Assembly: GCA_009927065.1 (NCBI GenBank)
Contig: RFNU01000178.1
Span: 1 to 9,715 of the forward strand
From: a bacterium
GTDB taxonomy: Bacteria; Pseudomonadota; Gammaproteobacteria; Berkiellales; Berkiellaceae
DNA length: 9,715 nt
Direction of reading: 5' to 3'
Shown here: positions 1 through 6,442 of the stretch, one piece after another
Layout of the letters: each line of letters opens with the position of its first letter
How positions within the stretch are numbered: the first letter of the stretch is position 1
The notes under the pieces: model-generated
The model's database searches: none
Told to the model about the DNA's origin: nothing
The model's input: only the letters and a program-made list of their open reading frames with translations
Made by a program: the position numbers and the translations under genes

Positions 1-55
1 GATTGTGTTTTATCCTTATTTTTAATAATTCTAAATTTCCATAGTTTTTTTAATA

Positions 56-85
56 TTGATGATGCAATATCATCGTAATTATGAT
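56..85 (+). promoter_or_regulatory. Candidate sigma70-type promoter with an internal dyad
   Basis: A TTGATG box (56-61) lies 18 bases before TATGAT (80-85), close to the TTGACA/TATAAT consensus and about 40 bases ahead of the first gene. A 6-bp inverted repeat, GATGAT (58-63) and ATCATC (69-74) with a 5-base loop, overlaps the -35 box and the spacer, where a repressor site could sit. This is consensus matching by eye in AT-rich DNA, so it is only suggestive. Confidence 0.33.
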
Positions 86-127
86 ACTACTGGGGTATGA
101 AACTTTTATCTAGCAATGAGGTGTTTT

Positions 128-445
128 ATGGTACCCAAAATTTTAGCATCTATACTAGGAGCATTCGGAGTTTTTACGAGTTCTTATGGCTCGGTTTTTT
201 TGGGTGCAGTTTGCTGTGCTATAGCCGGCGGACTGTTTGTTTATCTAACCTTAAAAAGTTTTGAACACAATCCGAAACAGGGACATGTTTTTGGAATAAA
301 AGCATTCGACCCTCTGAGCAATACACAAAGAACGTTAAGCGTACAAGAAGTTCAACAGATCTTGGAAGAAAACGCAGAGCTAAGAAAAAAATTGTTAGCA
401 TCGAATGATATGGAGGAGTTCGAGGCTAAAAAAGGGCATAAGTAA
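128..445 (+). CDS. Small predicted membrane protein with C-terminal coiled coil, unknown function
   Basis: I do not recognise this protein. ATG 128 is preferred over the in-frame ATG at 116 because a GAGGTG ribosome site (118-123) sits 4 bases before it, whereas ATG 116 has no nearby site. The 105-aa product has a hydrophobic N-terminus with a short stretch at about residues 4-17 and a stronger membrane segment at about 23-42. A polar C-terminal half follows, with a charged heptad-like helix at about 71-95 (Q-E-V-Q-Q-I-L-E-E-N-A-E-L) suggesting a coiled coil. It has no cysteine pair, catalytic motif or lipobox that I can identify. It stands alone, convergent with the PAP2 gene. It could be a small inner-membrane protein with a cytoplasmic coiled coil. 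Coding status is fairly secure from the ribosome site and protein-like composition. Confidence 0.7.
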   Translation: MVPKILASILGAFGVFTSSYGSVFLGAVCCAIAGGLFVYLTLKSFEHNPKQGHVFGIKAFDPLSNTQRTLSVQEVQQILEENAELRKKLLASNDMEEFEAKKGHK

Positions 446-490
446 TCCGATCGATCCAGAAAATTGATTTTAGACCGATTCAGTAAAATA

Positions 491-556
491 TATCAATCAG
501 GAAAGAGTATGACCTGCTTATCAATCAGCAGGCTTGCTACTAAACAATAGTAAGCC
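491..556. repeat. Tandem hairpins and short direct repeat between convergent genes
   Basis: Two stem-loops lie back to back. The first is CCTGCT (513-518) with AGCAGG (527-532), loop 8. The second is GGCTT (531-535) plus ACT (539-541) pairing with AGT (549-551) and AAGCC (552-556), with a 3-base bulge. A 10-base direct repeat, TATCAATCAG, occurs at 491-500 and 519-528. The region sits between the 3' ends of two convergent genes, so a transcription-stop or mRNA-end role is plausible. There is no clean T run after either stem on the + strand. On the - strand T-rich tracts lie before the stems rather than after, so a classical intrinsic terminator is not proven. Confidence 0.3.
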
Positions 557-606
557 GTTCTTGCTGCTTGAGACAAAAATAGAAAAAATCAGTGTAAAAA
601 AAACAG

Positions 607-1203
607 CTAGAAAGAATAAGTCAGACGTAATCCTTTATAAGAGTTGTTTAAACGATCTTTTGAGTCGATATAGTTAAGATTAAATGATTGTTTTGAGATT
701 AACTGCGATGAGGAATATTCCGTTGCATACAGGGATAGTCGATCGACAGCTAACGCCAACATGGCACCAGCAGCGACATCACGCCAGTGATGGTAATGGC
801 CTTCAACTCGACTATACCCTGTAATAAATGCTAGCCCATAGGCAGGTACAGCTAATTCTAATCCGGCAACTCTATGCAGAGCTATGGCGCCGTAAAAAGC
901 CGCTGATGAATGTCCAGAGGGGAAAGATTCAGGAAATCCATTAGGTCTACGACCTAACGAGGTAGCGTTGAAGGTTTTTTTTAAAACATCGGTACTATAG
1001 AGTAATAAAACAGATCCGGTTACGGTTTGCTTTACCAATATTGAATCGTTTTTCATGAGGCTTAATCCGATAGCAGATACTGGCAGACCTGTTGATAAAA
1101 TATCGCCAGCGAGAGTTAATCCAGTATATCGATCGTGCGGCATATCGAGAGCATTCAGCGTGTATGCCAATAATATAAGATAACCTAGAATAAAGTTCTT
1201 CAT
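607..1203 (-). CDS. PAP2-family phosphatase (acid phosphatase / lipid phosphatase-like)
   Basis: This 198-aa product carries the PAP2 (type 2 phosphatidic acid phosphatase) signature. Motif 1 is a variant K75...R86-P87. Motif 2 is F-P-S-G-H (P95-H98). Motif 3 is S131-R132-x5-H138-x3-D142. The expected catalytic residues H98, H138 and D142 are all present. Motif 1 has ten rather than six residues between K and RP. I have seen this spacing in envelope-associated PAP2 relatives, so I do not read it as damage. The N-terminus (residues 1-17) is hydrophobic and could be a signal peptide or first membrane segment, and further hydrophobic stretches lie at about 36-50, 58-73 and 101-130. The family removes phosphate from lipids such as phosphatidic acid, undecaprenyl diphosphate or lipid A, usually on the periplasmic side. 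The substrate here cannot be told. The C-terminus (about 150-198) is polar and ends in alternating hydrophobic residues and a final Phe. No strong ribosome site precedes the ATG at 1203. Confidence 0.88.
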   Translation of the reverse strand: MKNFILGYLILLAYTLNALDMPHDRYTGLTLAGDILSTGLPVSAIGLSLMKNDSILVKQTVTGSVLLLYSTDVLKKTFNATSLGRRPNGFPESFPSGHSSAAFYGAIALHRVAGLELAVPAYGLAFITGYSRVEGHYHHWRDVAAGAMLALAVDRLSLYATEYSSSQLISKQSFNLNYIDSKDRLNNSYKGLRLTYSF

Positions 1204-1460
1204 ATCAATAACACATTAAAAAATAAAAATATTGTGAATACTAACAGAATTGAGTAATAAAGTATAGGTCTTTTTGTTTTTTAAAAAAAAGCTGGCTTAT
1301 TAATAAAATTTAAACGCTAATCTTAATTGTGATGACGTATTGATGTAGCATTCCAATTTAACAAAACTCGCGTCATTGTCCATTCAGAATTTACGAATGT
1401 CCCTTAGGGGCCATGACAATACGGTTGCGTAGCTGTAATGAACCAGCAACTAGAGGAGAC

Positions 1461-1511
1461 ATGAGTATACTCATCAAAGAAATCCTGATATATCTTTTGT
1501 TGGATATATAG
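1461..1511 (+). CDS. Possible 16-aa leader peptide upstream of the Cx5R protein
   Basis: ATG 1461 follows a strong purine-rich ribosome-site-like sequence, AGAGGAG (1452-1458), although the gap of two bases is shorter than usual. The frame reads 16 codons, mostly Ile and Leu, and stops at TAG 1509-1511. The start lies inside the 14-bp palindrome, and the 3' part overlaps the AT hairpin at 1488-1509. The arrangement resembles a leader peptide before a hairpin and T tract, but such a short ORF can easily arise by chance in AT-rich DNA. Confidence 0.18.
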   Translation: MSILIKEILIYLLLDI

Positions 1512-1528
1512 CATCTTTTTGTTTTTTT
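1488..1528 (+). terminator. Weak hairpin plus T-rich tract (attenuator-like)
   Basis: ATATATC (1488-1494) pairs with GATATAT (1503-1509) around an 8-base loop. A T-rich stretch follows at 1514-1528. The stem is short and AT-rich, so it would be a poor terminator on its own. Its position, inside a possible leader ORF and just before the next gene's ribosome site, makes conditional termination conceivable. Confidence 0.2.
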
Positions 1529-1562
1529 ATACTATTATAAATTTAGTGGGAGAAGATTATTT

Positions 1563-3566
1563 TTGGAATGTTTAACTATGCCTGATTTCATTAAAACTAA
1601 ACTTATTGAAAGGCTTAAAGAGATCTATCCTGGTCACATTATTGATCAATCATCAACAAAAGAGCAATTTACCGGTGTAGTTAAGTCTACAGAGAAAAGA
1701 AACACGCTATTGGAGAGCTTGGAAGTAGAGCCTGCACTATTTAAGAGTGTTAAAGAAACAGATGCTCCTGCTTTAGCTATGGCGCTAGAAATGACAAAAA
1801 CAATGCAGAATAAAATCTTTATTCGTGAAACAGGAAATCCCAATGAATATACCGTTCTTATCTACGGCAATAAAGCTAGCTCTGGAGCTGTACGTTTTGA
1901 TGGGAACTCTAATACTTATGGAGAGCTTTTAGTTCAAGTTAATAACGATGATGGTAGTTATACGATAAAAAGCAAAAATATTGCTGCAGCCCAAGGTAAT
2001 ATTCAATATATTAAAGATAAAGATCAATACCGTGAACCAACAAAAGATGAGATACAAAAAGCGGCTCTTGATAGCCTGATTTATCAAATCGCTCAAGGAA
2101 TCCAACTGCATACTTTGGCAGGAGAAAAACCTATTACAGGTATTATCCTTAATAATTATGGAACAGCACACTTCATCCCGGGTGTTGAAAAAAATAATGA
2201 ATTTATTGAGGCCAAAATAAAGGCCGTAAAAGAAATTCAAGATAAATGGGGTACATATGCCCGGCATATTATAAAACAGATGGAATTTGGTCAAGATCGT
2301 GTATCAGTCAATAGTCCCCTAACAATCGGTTTTGTTAATAGACCCCTTAACGGATTTAGCCCTCTTGCTTTTTCACTTGATACAGCATTAGAAATCCAAT
2401 CTCTTCAGGATCGAATAATACAAGCTGAATCATTTACTGCACAGCTTCAGCCCAATCATGCAGAAGATAAAAGAATTATCGATCAGTGTGTACAAGCCCT
2501 AGAGTCATATAAGAAAAGTAAGATTTCACTCAATCCAATACCTTGGATTATCAAATTTTGCATCAACATCCTTGATGTACAGCAACTCACGAGCGATCGG
2601 GCTCTTTGGTTCCAGAATCTTTTCAAACCTATCAATCAGCTAACGCTTTGTTTGAATCATATTATCCAGGAGAGTTTTTCTTGGAGTAAAAAACTTGTTG
2701 ATTTCAAGCAAGGTCCAATGAATTGGCTAACAAATCTTATTCAGCCTGTGATCCAAATGCCTCTCATCTTGTTAGGAAGACCTCTTTTTTCAATAGCACA
2801 GGCTATCTCTATTGGGGCTGGTTTTCCCAGAGCAACTAATGATGAACTTCACTTTGCTGCTCTTGATATGGTGTTATCCTCAAGAATCAATACTCTTGAG
2901 ATAGGTGGTTGTCAAAGCGCTAAAGACCGTTATGGCGCTGTTCGTATTACTGCTCAAGCGTATAAAGCCTATGTTGAAAAGTACAAAGAATTACCACCTG
3001 CTTTTGGTTCAAAAGAGTTTGAAGATCTTTCTCTGTTGAAAAAATCTTTTCTTAAAGAACAATTTGCCCAGGCATGGCTTTCAGGGATAGGACAAGAAAT
3101 CGCTGCAAGAAATACAGAGGGTGCTACAGGTCTGAAAAACAATACACAAATACTGACTCAAGAGCATCAATTGACGATTCGACAGGAAATTGCAGTGCAA
3201 ATTAAATCTAAGTTATCTAAGTGCTCCGATCTAACTGAGCAACAGATCGATCAGTATATTGAGGATGGTAAGTATCCTTCTGCTATCAAAGATATTGCGC
3301 CTGCTTTAAGTTATTTTGAAGCATTCGATCCCAAGACTTCAAATAAATTAGCCAATTTGAATAAGTTTGCTAAAGAAACGGCTAAATCTTTTATTAAAAA
3401 ATTATCATCCCCAAAGAATCTAAGTTGTGATGCGCTAGACAATCCTAATGAATCGACACCATTGATCCTTAAACCTAAAATACCCTTGAAAAATTTATTT
3501 TATGGAGCAAGCTTTTACTGGAGCAAGCGTTTATCTAAAAAAGAAAAAAAGACCCCTGCCCCATAA
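1563..3566 (+). CDS. Large protein with Cx5R phosphoinositide-phosphatase-like loop; candidate host-directed effector
   Basis: I recognise no full-length family. The TTG at 1563 is taken as the start because GGGAGA (1548-1553) is 9 bases upstream. ATG 1578 is the alternative (662 aa). Numbering here is from the TTG. The outstanding feature is the loop at residues 450-456, C-Q-S-A-K-D-R, a perfect Cx5R phosphatase P-loop with the K-D-R ending known from SopB/IpgD, INPP4 and Legionella SidF-type phosphoinositide phosphatases. The usual Thr after the Arg is Tyr457. A second conserved-looking patch, N-T-E-G-A-T-G-L-K, lies at 517-525. Residues 388-421 form a hydrophobic stretch that could bind membrane. 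The region before the loop is largely helical, with few domain landmarks. The C-terminus is Lys-rich and ends in prolines. There is no signal peptide. The gene is monocistronic in appearance. A role as a secreted lipid or inositol phosphatase is inferred from the loop only. Confidence 0.8.
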   Translation: MECLTMPDFIKTKLIERLKEIYPGHIIDQSSTKEQFTGVVKSTEKRNTLLESLEVEPALFKSVKETDAPALAMALEMTKTMQNKIFIRETGNPNEYTVLIYGNKASSGAVRFDGNSNTYGELLVQVNNDDGSYTIKSKNIAAAQGNIQYIKDKDQYREPTKDEIQKAALDSLIYQIAQGIQLHTLAGEKPITGIILNNYGTAHFIPGVEKNNEFIEAKIKAVKEIQDKWGTYARHIIKQMEFGQDRVSVNSPLTIGFVNRPLNGFSPLAFSLDTALEIQSLQDRIIQAESFTAQLQPNHAEDKRIIDQCVQALESYKKSKISLNPIPWIIKFCINILDVQQLTSDRALWFQNLFKPINQLTLCLNHIIQESFSWSKKLVDFKQGPMNWLTNLIQPVIQMPLILLGRPLFSIAQAISIGAGFPRATNDELHFAALDMVLSSRINTLEIGGCQSAKDRYGAVRITAQAYKAYVEKYKELPPAFGSKEFEDLSLLKKSFLKEQFAQAWLSGIGQEIAARNTEGATGLKNNTQILTQEHQLTIRQEIAVQIKSKLSKCSDLTEQQIDQYIEDGKYPSAIKDIAPALSYFEAFDPKTSNKLANLNKFAKETAKSFIKKLSSPKNLSCDALDNPNESTPLILKPKIPLKNLFYGASFYWSKRLSKKEKKTPAP

Positions 3567-3598
3567 GAAAAAATAAATAACATATTGATTAAAAATAG

Positions 3599-3627
3599 TT
3601 TATAAAAGTCTTAGTAGATTTGATAAT
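3599..3627 (+). promoter_or_regulatory. Possible promoter for the lol operon
   Basis: TTTATA (3599-3604) and GATAAT (3622-3627) are separated by 17 bases, four and five of six consensus positions respectively. This would place the start of transcription about 130 bases before lolC and leave a leader containing the short ORF at 3715. AT-rich sequence gives many such matches, so support is weak. Confidence 0.22.
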
Positions 3628-3714
3628 GTCATTAAGGGAGGCGTATAGTATTTTGACGCACAAGAGAGTTAATAAAAAAGTTAAAAAACTCATCCATTTT
3701 TAGTGGTGGAGGAA

Positions 3715-3765
3715 ATGTCAGTGTTGTGTTATCTTTTTCACTACGGACTTCTTAATTATAACTAA
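3715..3765 (+). CDS. Possible 16-aa leader peptide before lolC
   Basis: The best ribosome site upstream of lolC is not next to the lolC start but at 3708-3712 (GGAGG). It fits ATG 3715, with a very short gap, or GTG 3721 with 8 bases. Both are in the same frame, which ends at TAA 3763-3765, only 4 bases before the TTG start of lolC and in a different frame. Translation of this ORF could deliver ribosomes to the lolC start, which has no ribosome site of its own. It is too short to judge by composition. Confidence 0.27.
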   Translation: MSVLCYLFHYGLLNYN

Positions 3766-3769
3766 CGCA

Positions 3770-4897
3770 TTGTTTAATCATTTTCGTTTAGCATGGATTT
3801 ATTTTTATAAACCTAAAACAACTTCTTTACTTAAAATTATTCCTCGAGCAGCTATGTTTGGCTTGGCTCTTAGTTTAATTGTTCTTATTGCAACATTATC
3901 TGTCATGAATGGTTTTGAGCGCGATATTAGAGATAAACTCTTAAGTCGTACCCCTCATATTACCGCGCTAGGAACTCATCAGCTCGATCCTTATTCTCTA
4001 CCGTTATTGGAGCCCTTCTTAAAGAAAACAGAAAAATTTTATCATACTAAAATGCTTCTAGCAGATTATGGTTATCTGCAAGTCACTGTTATTTTTTCAG
4101 ATTCTATTGTAGAACCTAAAATATCGACAGCATTACTCTCTCATGTTTCTTCTATCAAACCGTTAAAACTCCTATATTTTTCTTCAAAGAAAGCGCTTTT
4201 TAATACCATGCCTTCGCTTATCACGATAACACCGTTAACAAGTGTAGAGGATGATCAGTTAGACATCTTTTTACCTTTAAGTGAAAAAGATAGATTTACT
4301 GGACTGATAGTCACGCCCATGCAAGGCATTTGGCTTAATAATCCTATGCTTGTCGATCAGAGCTCAAATATGCTGAGATCATATTACCCAACAACTCATT
4401 TTGTGACATGGAGAGAAAGTTATGCTTCACTCTTTGAAGCTTTAACATCAGAGAAAAGATTAATTTTTGTTGTATTATCTTTATTAATAGTTCTTATCTA
4501 TGTTCAGCTGGGATTAACACTTCTTCTAATCTTTAAAGAAAAAGAAAAAGACATGGTGGCGTTGTACTTTTTTTTTAATGGCTGGTCATCAGTCTACCGA
4601 ATATTTTTTTATTATGGATTATTCAATGTTGTGTTTGGTACCTTTTTGGGTTGTCTTGGAGGATATTGTGTTGCTCTGTACTTGCCGGACATGATCATGT
4701 TGTTAGAAAAGATTTTTCATTGCACTGTTTTGCCGTATGAGCAATATTATTCCAAACACCTTCCTAGTGAAGTGCGATGGGATGATATTCTTTTTATAGG
4801 ATCGGCCACATTAATCGCAGGCACATTAGCGGCTCATCTTATTGCCAAAAGCGTCTTATCTAAAAAAATCGATCAACTTTTAAGGCACAATCAATGA
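3770..4897 (+). CDS. lolC: Lipoprotein-releasing ABC permease, LolC/LolE type
   Basis: This 375-aa inner-membrane protein pulls mature lipoproteins from the outer leaflet of the inner membrane and hands them to the periplasmic carrier LolA. It has the LolC/LolE layout: a first membrane helix at about 25-48, a periplasmic domain at about 50-225, then three helices at about 231-255, 270-305 and 340-362. Family landmarks are S-V-M-N-G-F-E-R at 44-51, T-P-H-I-T at 61-65, W-R-E at 214-216 ahead of E-K-R, the cytoplasmic K-E-K-D segment near 258-261, and the L-P...W-D-D stretch near 331-339. It is shorter than the usual 400-415 aa, mostly in the periplasmic domain. TTG 3770 is the only standard start before the first helix, and no ribosome site precedes it. 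The stop overlaps the lolD start (ATGA). Only one permease gene is present here, so it may work as a homodimer (LolF-like) or have its partner elsewhere. LolC versus LolE cannot be settled by eye. Confidence 0.87.
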   Translation: MFNHFRLAWIYFYKPKTTSLLKIIPRAAMFGLALSLIVLIATLSVMNGFERDIRDKLLSRTPHITALGTHQLDPYSLPLLEPFLKKTEKFYHTKMLLADYGYLQVTVIFSDSIVEPKISTALLSHVSSIKPLKLLYFSSKKALFNTMPSLITITPLTSVEDDQLDIFLPLSEKDRFTGLIVTPMQGIWLNNPMLVDQSSNMLRSYYPTTHFVTWRESYASLFEALTSEKRLIFVVLSLLIVLIYVQLGLTLLLIFKEKEKDMVALYFFFNGWSSVYRIFFYYGLFNVVFGTFLGCLGGYCVALYLPDMIMLLEKIFHCTVLPYEQYYSKHLPSEVRWDDILFIGSATLIAGTLAAHLIAKSVLSKKIDQLLRHNQ

Positions 4898-5532
4898 AAG
4901 CAACACTGATTTTAGATCATATTAGCTTTTTATACGAACAAGATTATCCTTTGATAGCTGATCTCTCTTGCAGCTTTCAATCAGGGATGAGTACGGCGAT
5001 CGTAGGGACTTCAGGAAGTGGCAAAACAACTTTATTGCATTTAATTGCTGGTTTAATTAAGCCATCTCAAGGAGCGATTTTTCTCAATCATCATAATCTA
5101 CACTCCTTAAGCAATACTCTTAAAAATCAATTGTTAAATGAAAGCTTTTCTTTTGTTTTTTCAACCCCTTTTTTGATTCCAGAATTAGATGTTTTGTCTA
5201 ATATCTTTCTAGGGCAAAAATCTCTAGATATGAAGAGTGATTTTTTTAAAAATACGCTTGAGGTTTTTGATTTGAACAATAAACTTCATTATTATCCAGC
5301 CACATTGTCCAGTGGTCAACAACAACGAGTGAGCGTATTGCGTGGTTTGATGCGACCGAGTTCTTTTGTTTTAACAGATGAACCTACAGCCCATCTTGAT
5401 AAACAAAGAGGAATGCTACTGATGAAACAACTTATTGACATCTTAAAACAACAACAACGAGGACTCATTTGTGTTACCCATGATCTTGATTTGCTCCCGA
5501 TGTTTGATTGTGTTTTAGAGCTTAAAAACTAA
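4894..5532 (+). CDS. lolD: Lipoprotein-releasing ABC ATPase LolD
   Basis: This is the ATPase that powers lipoprotein release by the LolC/E permease encoded just upstream. The 212-aa product is one nucleotide-binding domain. Walker A is G38-T-S-G-S-G-K44-T-T. The ABC signature L-S-S-G-Q-Q-Q-R spans 138-145. Walker B ends at D162-E163, the D-loop is A-H-L-D at 166-169, and the switch His is H196 in V-T-H-D. The usual Q-loop glutamine is not there: the segment reads F-V-F-S-T-P, with Ser90 where LolD proteins normally have Gln. The protein is about 20 residues shorter than E. coli LolD, mainly at the C-terminus. Its ATG overlaps the lolC stop, which indicates translational coupling. The assignment rests on motifs plus the neighbour. 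Without that neighbour it would be called only a LolD/MacB-type ATPase. Confidence 0.88.
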   Translation: MKATLILDHISFLYEQDYPLIADLSCSFQSGMSTAIVGTSGSGKTTLLHLIAGLIKPSQGAIFLNHHNLHSLSNTLKNQLLNESFSFVFSTPFLIPELDVLSNIFLGQKSLDMKSDFFKNTLEVFDLNNKLHYYPATLSSGQQQRVSVLRGLMRPSSFVLTDEPTAHLDKQRGMLLMKQLIDILKQQQRGLICVTHDLDLLPMFDCVLELKN

Positions 5533-5548
5533 TAACTTTCTTTTGATT

Positions 5549-6397
5549 ATGCTAACGTCCATTTTAAATTCTATCGCTAGAGCCATCAAAGAAACAAGCG
5601 TCTATCGCTTTTTTAAAACACTTTTAAGTCGAAAAATTATTTATCAAGCACAAAAAGAAGGGGTGTCTTTTTGGGTTTATGAGGAATCTGGTTATCGATA
5701 TTTATCTTTTGTTCAACCAGGTCGAGAAACACAAACGTGCTTAGATTTAAAAAAACCAACAAGAGTCGTGTTTGAGTATCAAAAGCTTATGATAGCATGC
5801 TTGTTAACACGTCCATCGCCCAAGAGAATATGTATTATTGGCTTAGGTGGCGGATCTTTAGCAACCGCTTTGCGACACCTTTATCCAGAAGTCATTATTG
5901 ATAATGTAGAGTTAAATGCACATGTTGTTGAATGTGCAGAGCGATTTTTTTCTTTTAAGCAAGATAAACAGATGCGCGTACATCTTACTGATGGTGTGCA
6001 GTATCTTAAAACCCTTTCATCCGATAATCTTTATGATGCTATTATTATTGATGCTTTTGATGCTCTTTATATACCAAAAGAATTTTTAACAGAGAGTTTT
6101 GTGCAGTCAGTTTATACACAATTGCAACCTCAAGGCATTGCTTTGATGAATACCTTTAAAGATTCATCAACATATAAGCTTGAAACACATTTATATCAAC
6201 ATGTTTTTGGTCAGGTATATCAGCCAACTTTTCCCTTTTCATTGAACGGAAATCGAGTGATTTTTGTCAGTAAATCGTCTTTACCTGCTTTTAAGAGTAT
6301 CAAACAACGCGTGTATCAAGCTCAACATCAATTACGTATTTTAGGGTTGATTCCAGATAAATTATTGAGTGTTATTGTTAAACTCAGTTCATATTGA
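5549..6397 (+). CDS. Spermidine-synthase-fold protein (SpeE-like Rossmann domain), substrate unknown
   Basis: The 282-aa product has the core of the spermidine synthase/SAM-methyltransferase superfamily. A nucleotide-binding loop G-L-G-G-G-S lies at 98-103 after a hydrophobic strand. An acidic residue in V-E-L-N near 120-123 should bind the ribose. D148-G149 lies before the next helix, and an I-I-I-D-A-F-D-A segment follows at about 165-172. True aminopropyltransferases usually read G-G-G-D-G in the first loop and D-S-S-D-P at the catalytic site. Both differ here, so polyamine synthesis is doubtful and a methyltransferase-like or divergent activity is equally possible. The N-terminal 30 residues are basic and helical. 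ATG 5549 is preferred to the TTG at 5543, and neither has a clear ribosome site. The gap after lolD is 16 bases, so the two are probably cotranscribed. The stop codon lies inside a strong hairpin. Confidence 0.75.
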   Translation: MLTSILNSIARAIKETSVYRFFKTLLSRKIIYQAQKEGVSFWVYEESGYRYLSFVQPGRETQTCLDLKKPTRVVFEYQKLMIACLLTRPSPKRICIIGLGGGSLATALRHLYPEVIIDNVELNAHVVECAERFFSFKQDKQMRVHLTDGVQYLKTLSSDNLYDAIIIDAFDALYIPKEFLTESFVQSVYTQLQPQGIALMNTFKDSSTYKLETHLYQHVFGQVYQPTFPFSLNGNRVIFVSKSSLPAFKSIKQRVYQAQHQLRILGLIPDKLLSVIVKLSSY

Positions 6398-6417
6398 TTT
6401 GTATGCAATATGAACTG
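6385..6417. terminator. 12-bp perfect stem-loop at the end of the lol operon
   Basis: CAGTTCATATTG (6385-6396) and CAATATGAACTG (6406-6417) are perfect reverse complements around a 9-base loop, and the stop codon of the upstream gene lies in the left arm and loop. A second, 7-bp pairing, CAATATG (6406-6412) with CATATTG (6430-6436), competes with it. No T run follows on either strand. It could block transcription or exonucleases between the convergent operon and permease gene, but it is not a textbook intrinsic terminator. Confidence 0.45.
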
Positions 6418-6442
6418 TTCATCACATCACATATTGTTCAGA

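Larger units (their letters stand above)
1204..1562. other. 359-base divergent spacer between the PAP2 and Cx5R-protein genes
   Basis: I see no tRNA, no transposase remnant and no long ORF here. It holds a perfect 14-bp palindrome, ATGAGTATACTCAT (1461-1474), a possible short leader ORF (1461-1511), and a weak AT hairpin followed by a T-rich tract (1488-1528). The 14-base tract TCTTTTTGTTTTTT occurs twice (1269-1282 and 1514-1527). Both divergent promoters must lie in this spacer. For the + gene, TATAAA at 1536-1541 is the best -10 candidate, with no convincing -35. The ribosome site GGGAGA (1548-1553) closes the region. Confidence 0.5.

Noticed and set aside
219..401. 60-aa open frame on the - strand
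   Set aside because: It is antisense to the small membrane-protein gene, has no ribosome site, and its composition is not protein-like.
1381..1460. Possible tRNA-like stretch (GCGTAGCTGTAATG) in the spacer
   Set aside because: No acceptor stem, anticodon arm or T-arm consensus can be folded around it.
1929..2294. 121-aa open frame on the - strand inside the Cx5R gene
   Set aside because: It is fully antisense to a longer, well-supported gene. The hydrophobic, Phe/Ile-rich translation is what AT-rich antisense yields.
3632..3703. Short ORF from TTG 3653 after GGGAGG
   Set aside because: Sixteen Lys-rich codons ending at TAG 3701, with a TTG start about a dozen bases from the site. It is not distinguishable from chance.
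5543..6397. Calling the third operon gene a true spermidine synthase (speE)
   Set aside because: The G-G-G-D-G and D-S-S-D-P signatures of aminopropyltransferases are both altered, so only the fold-level call is kept.
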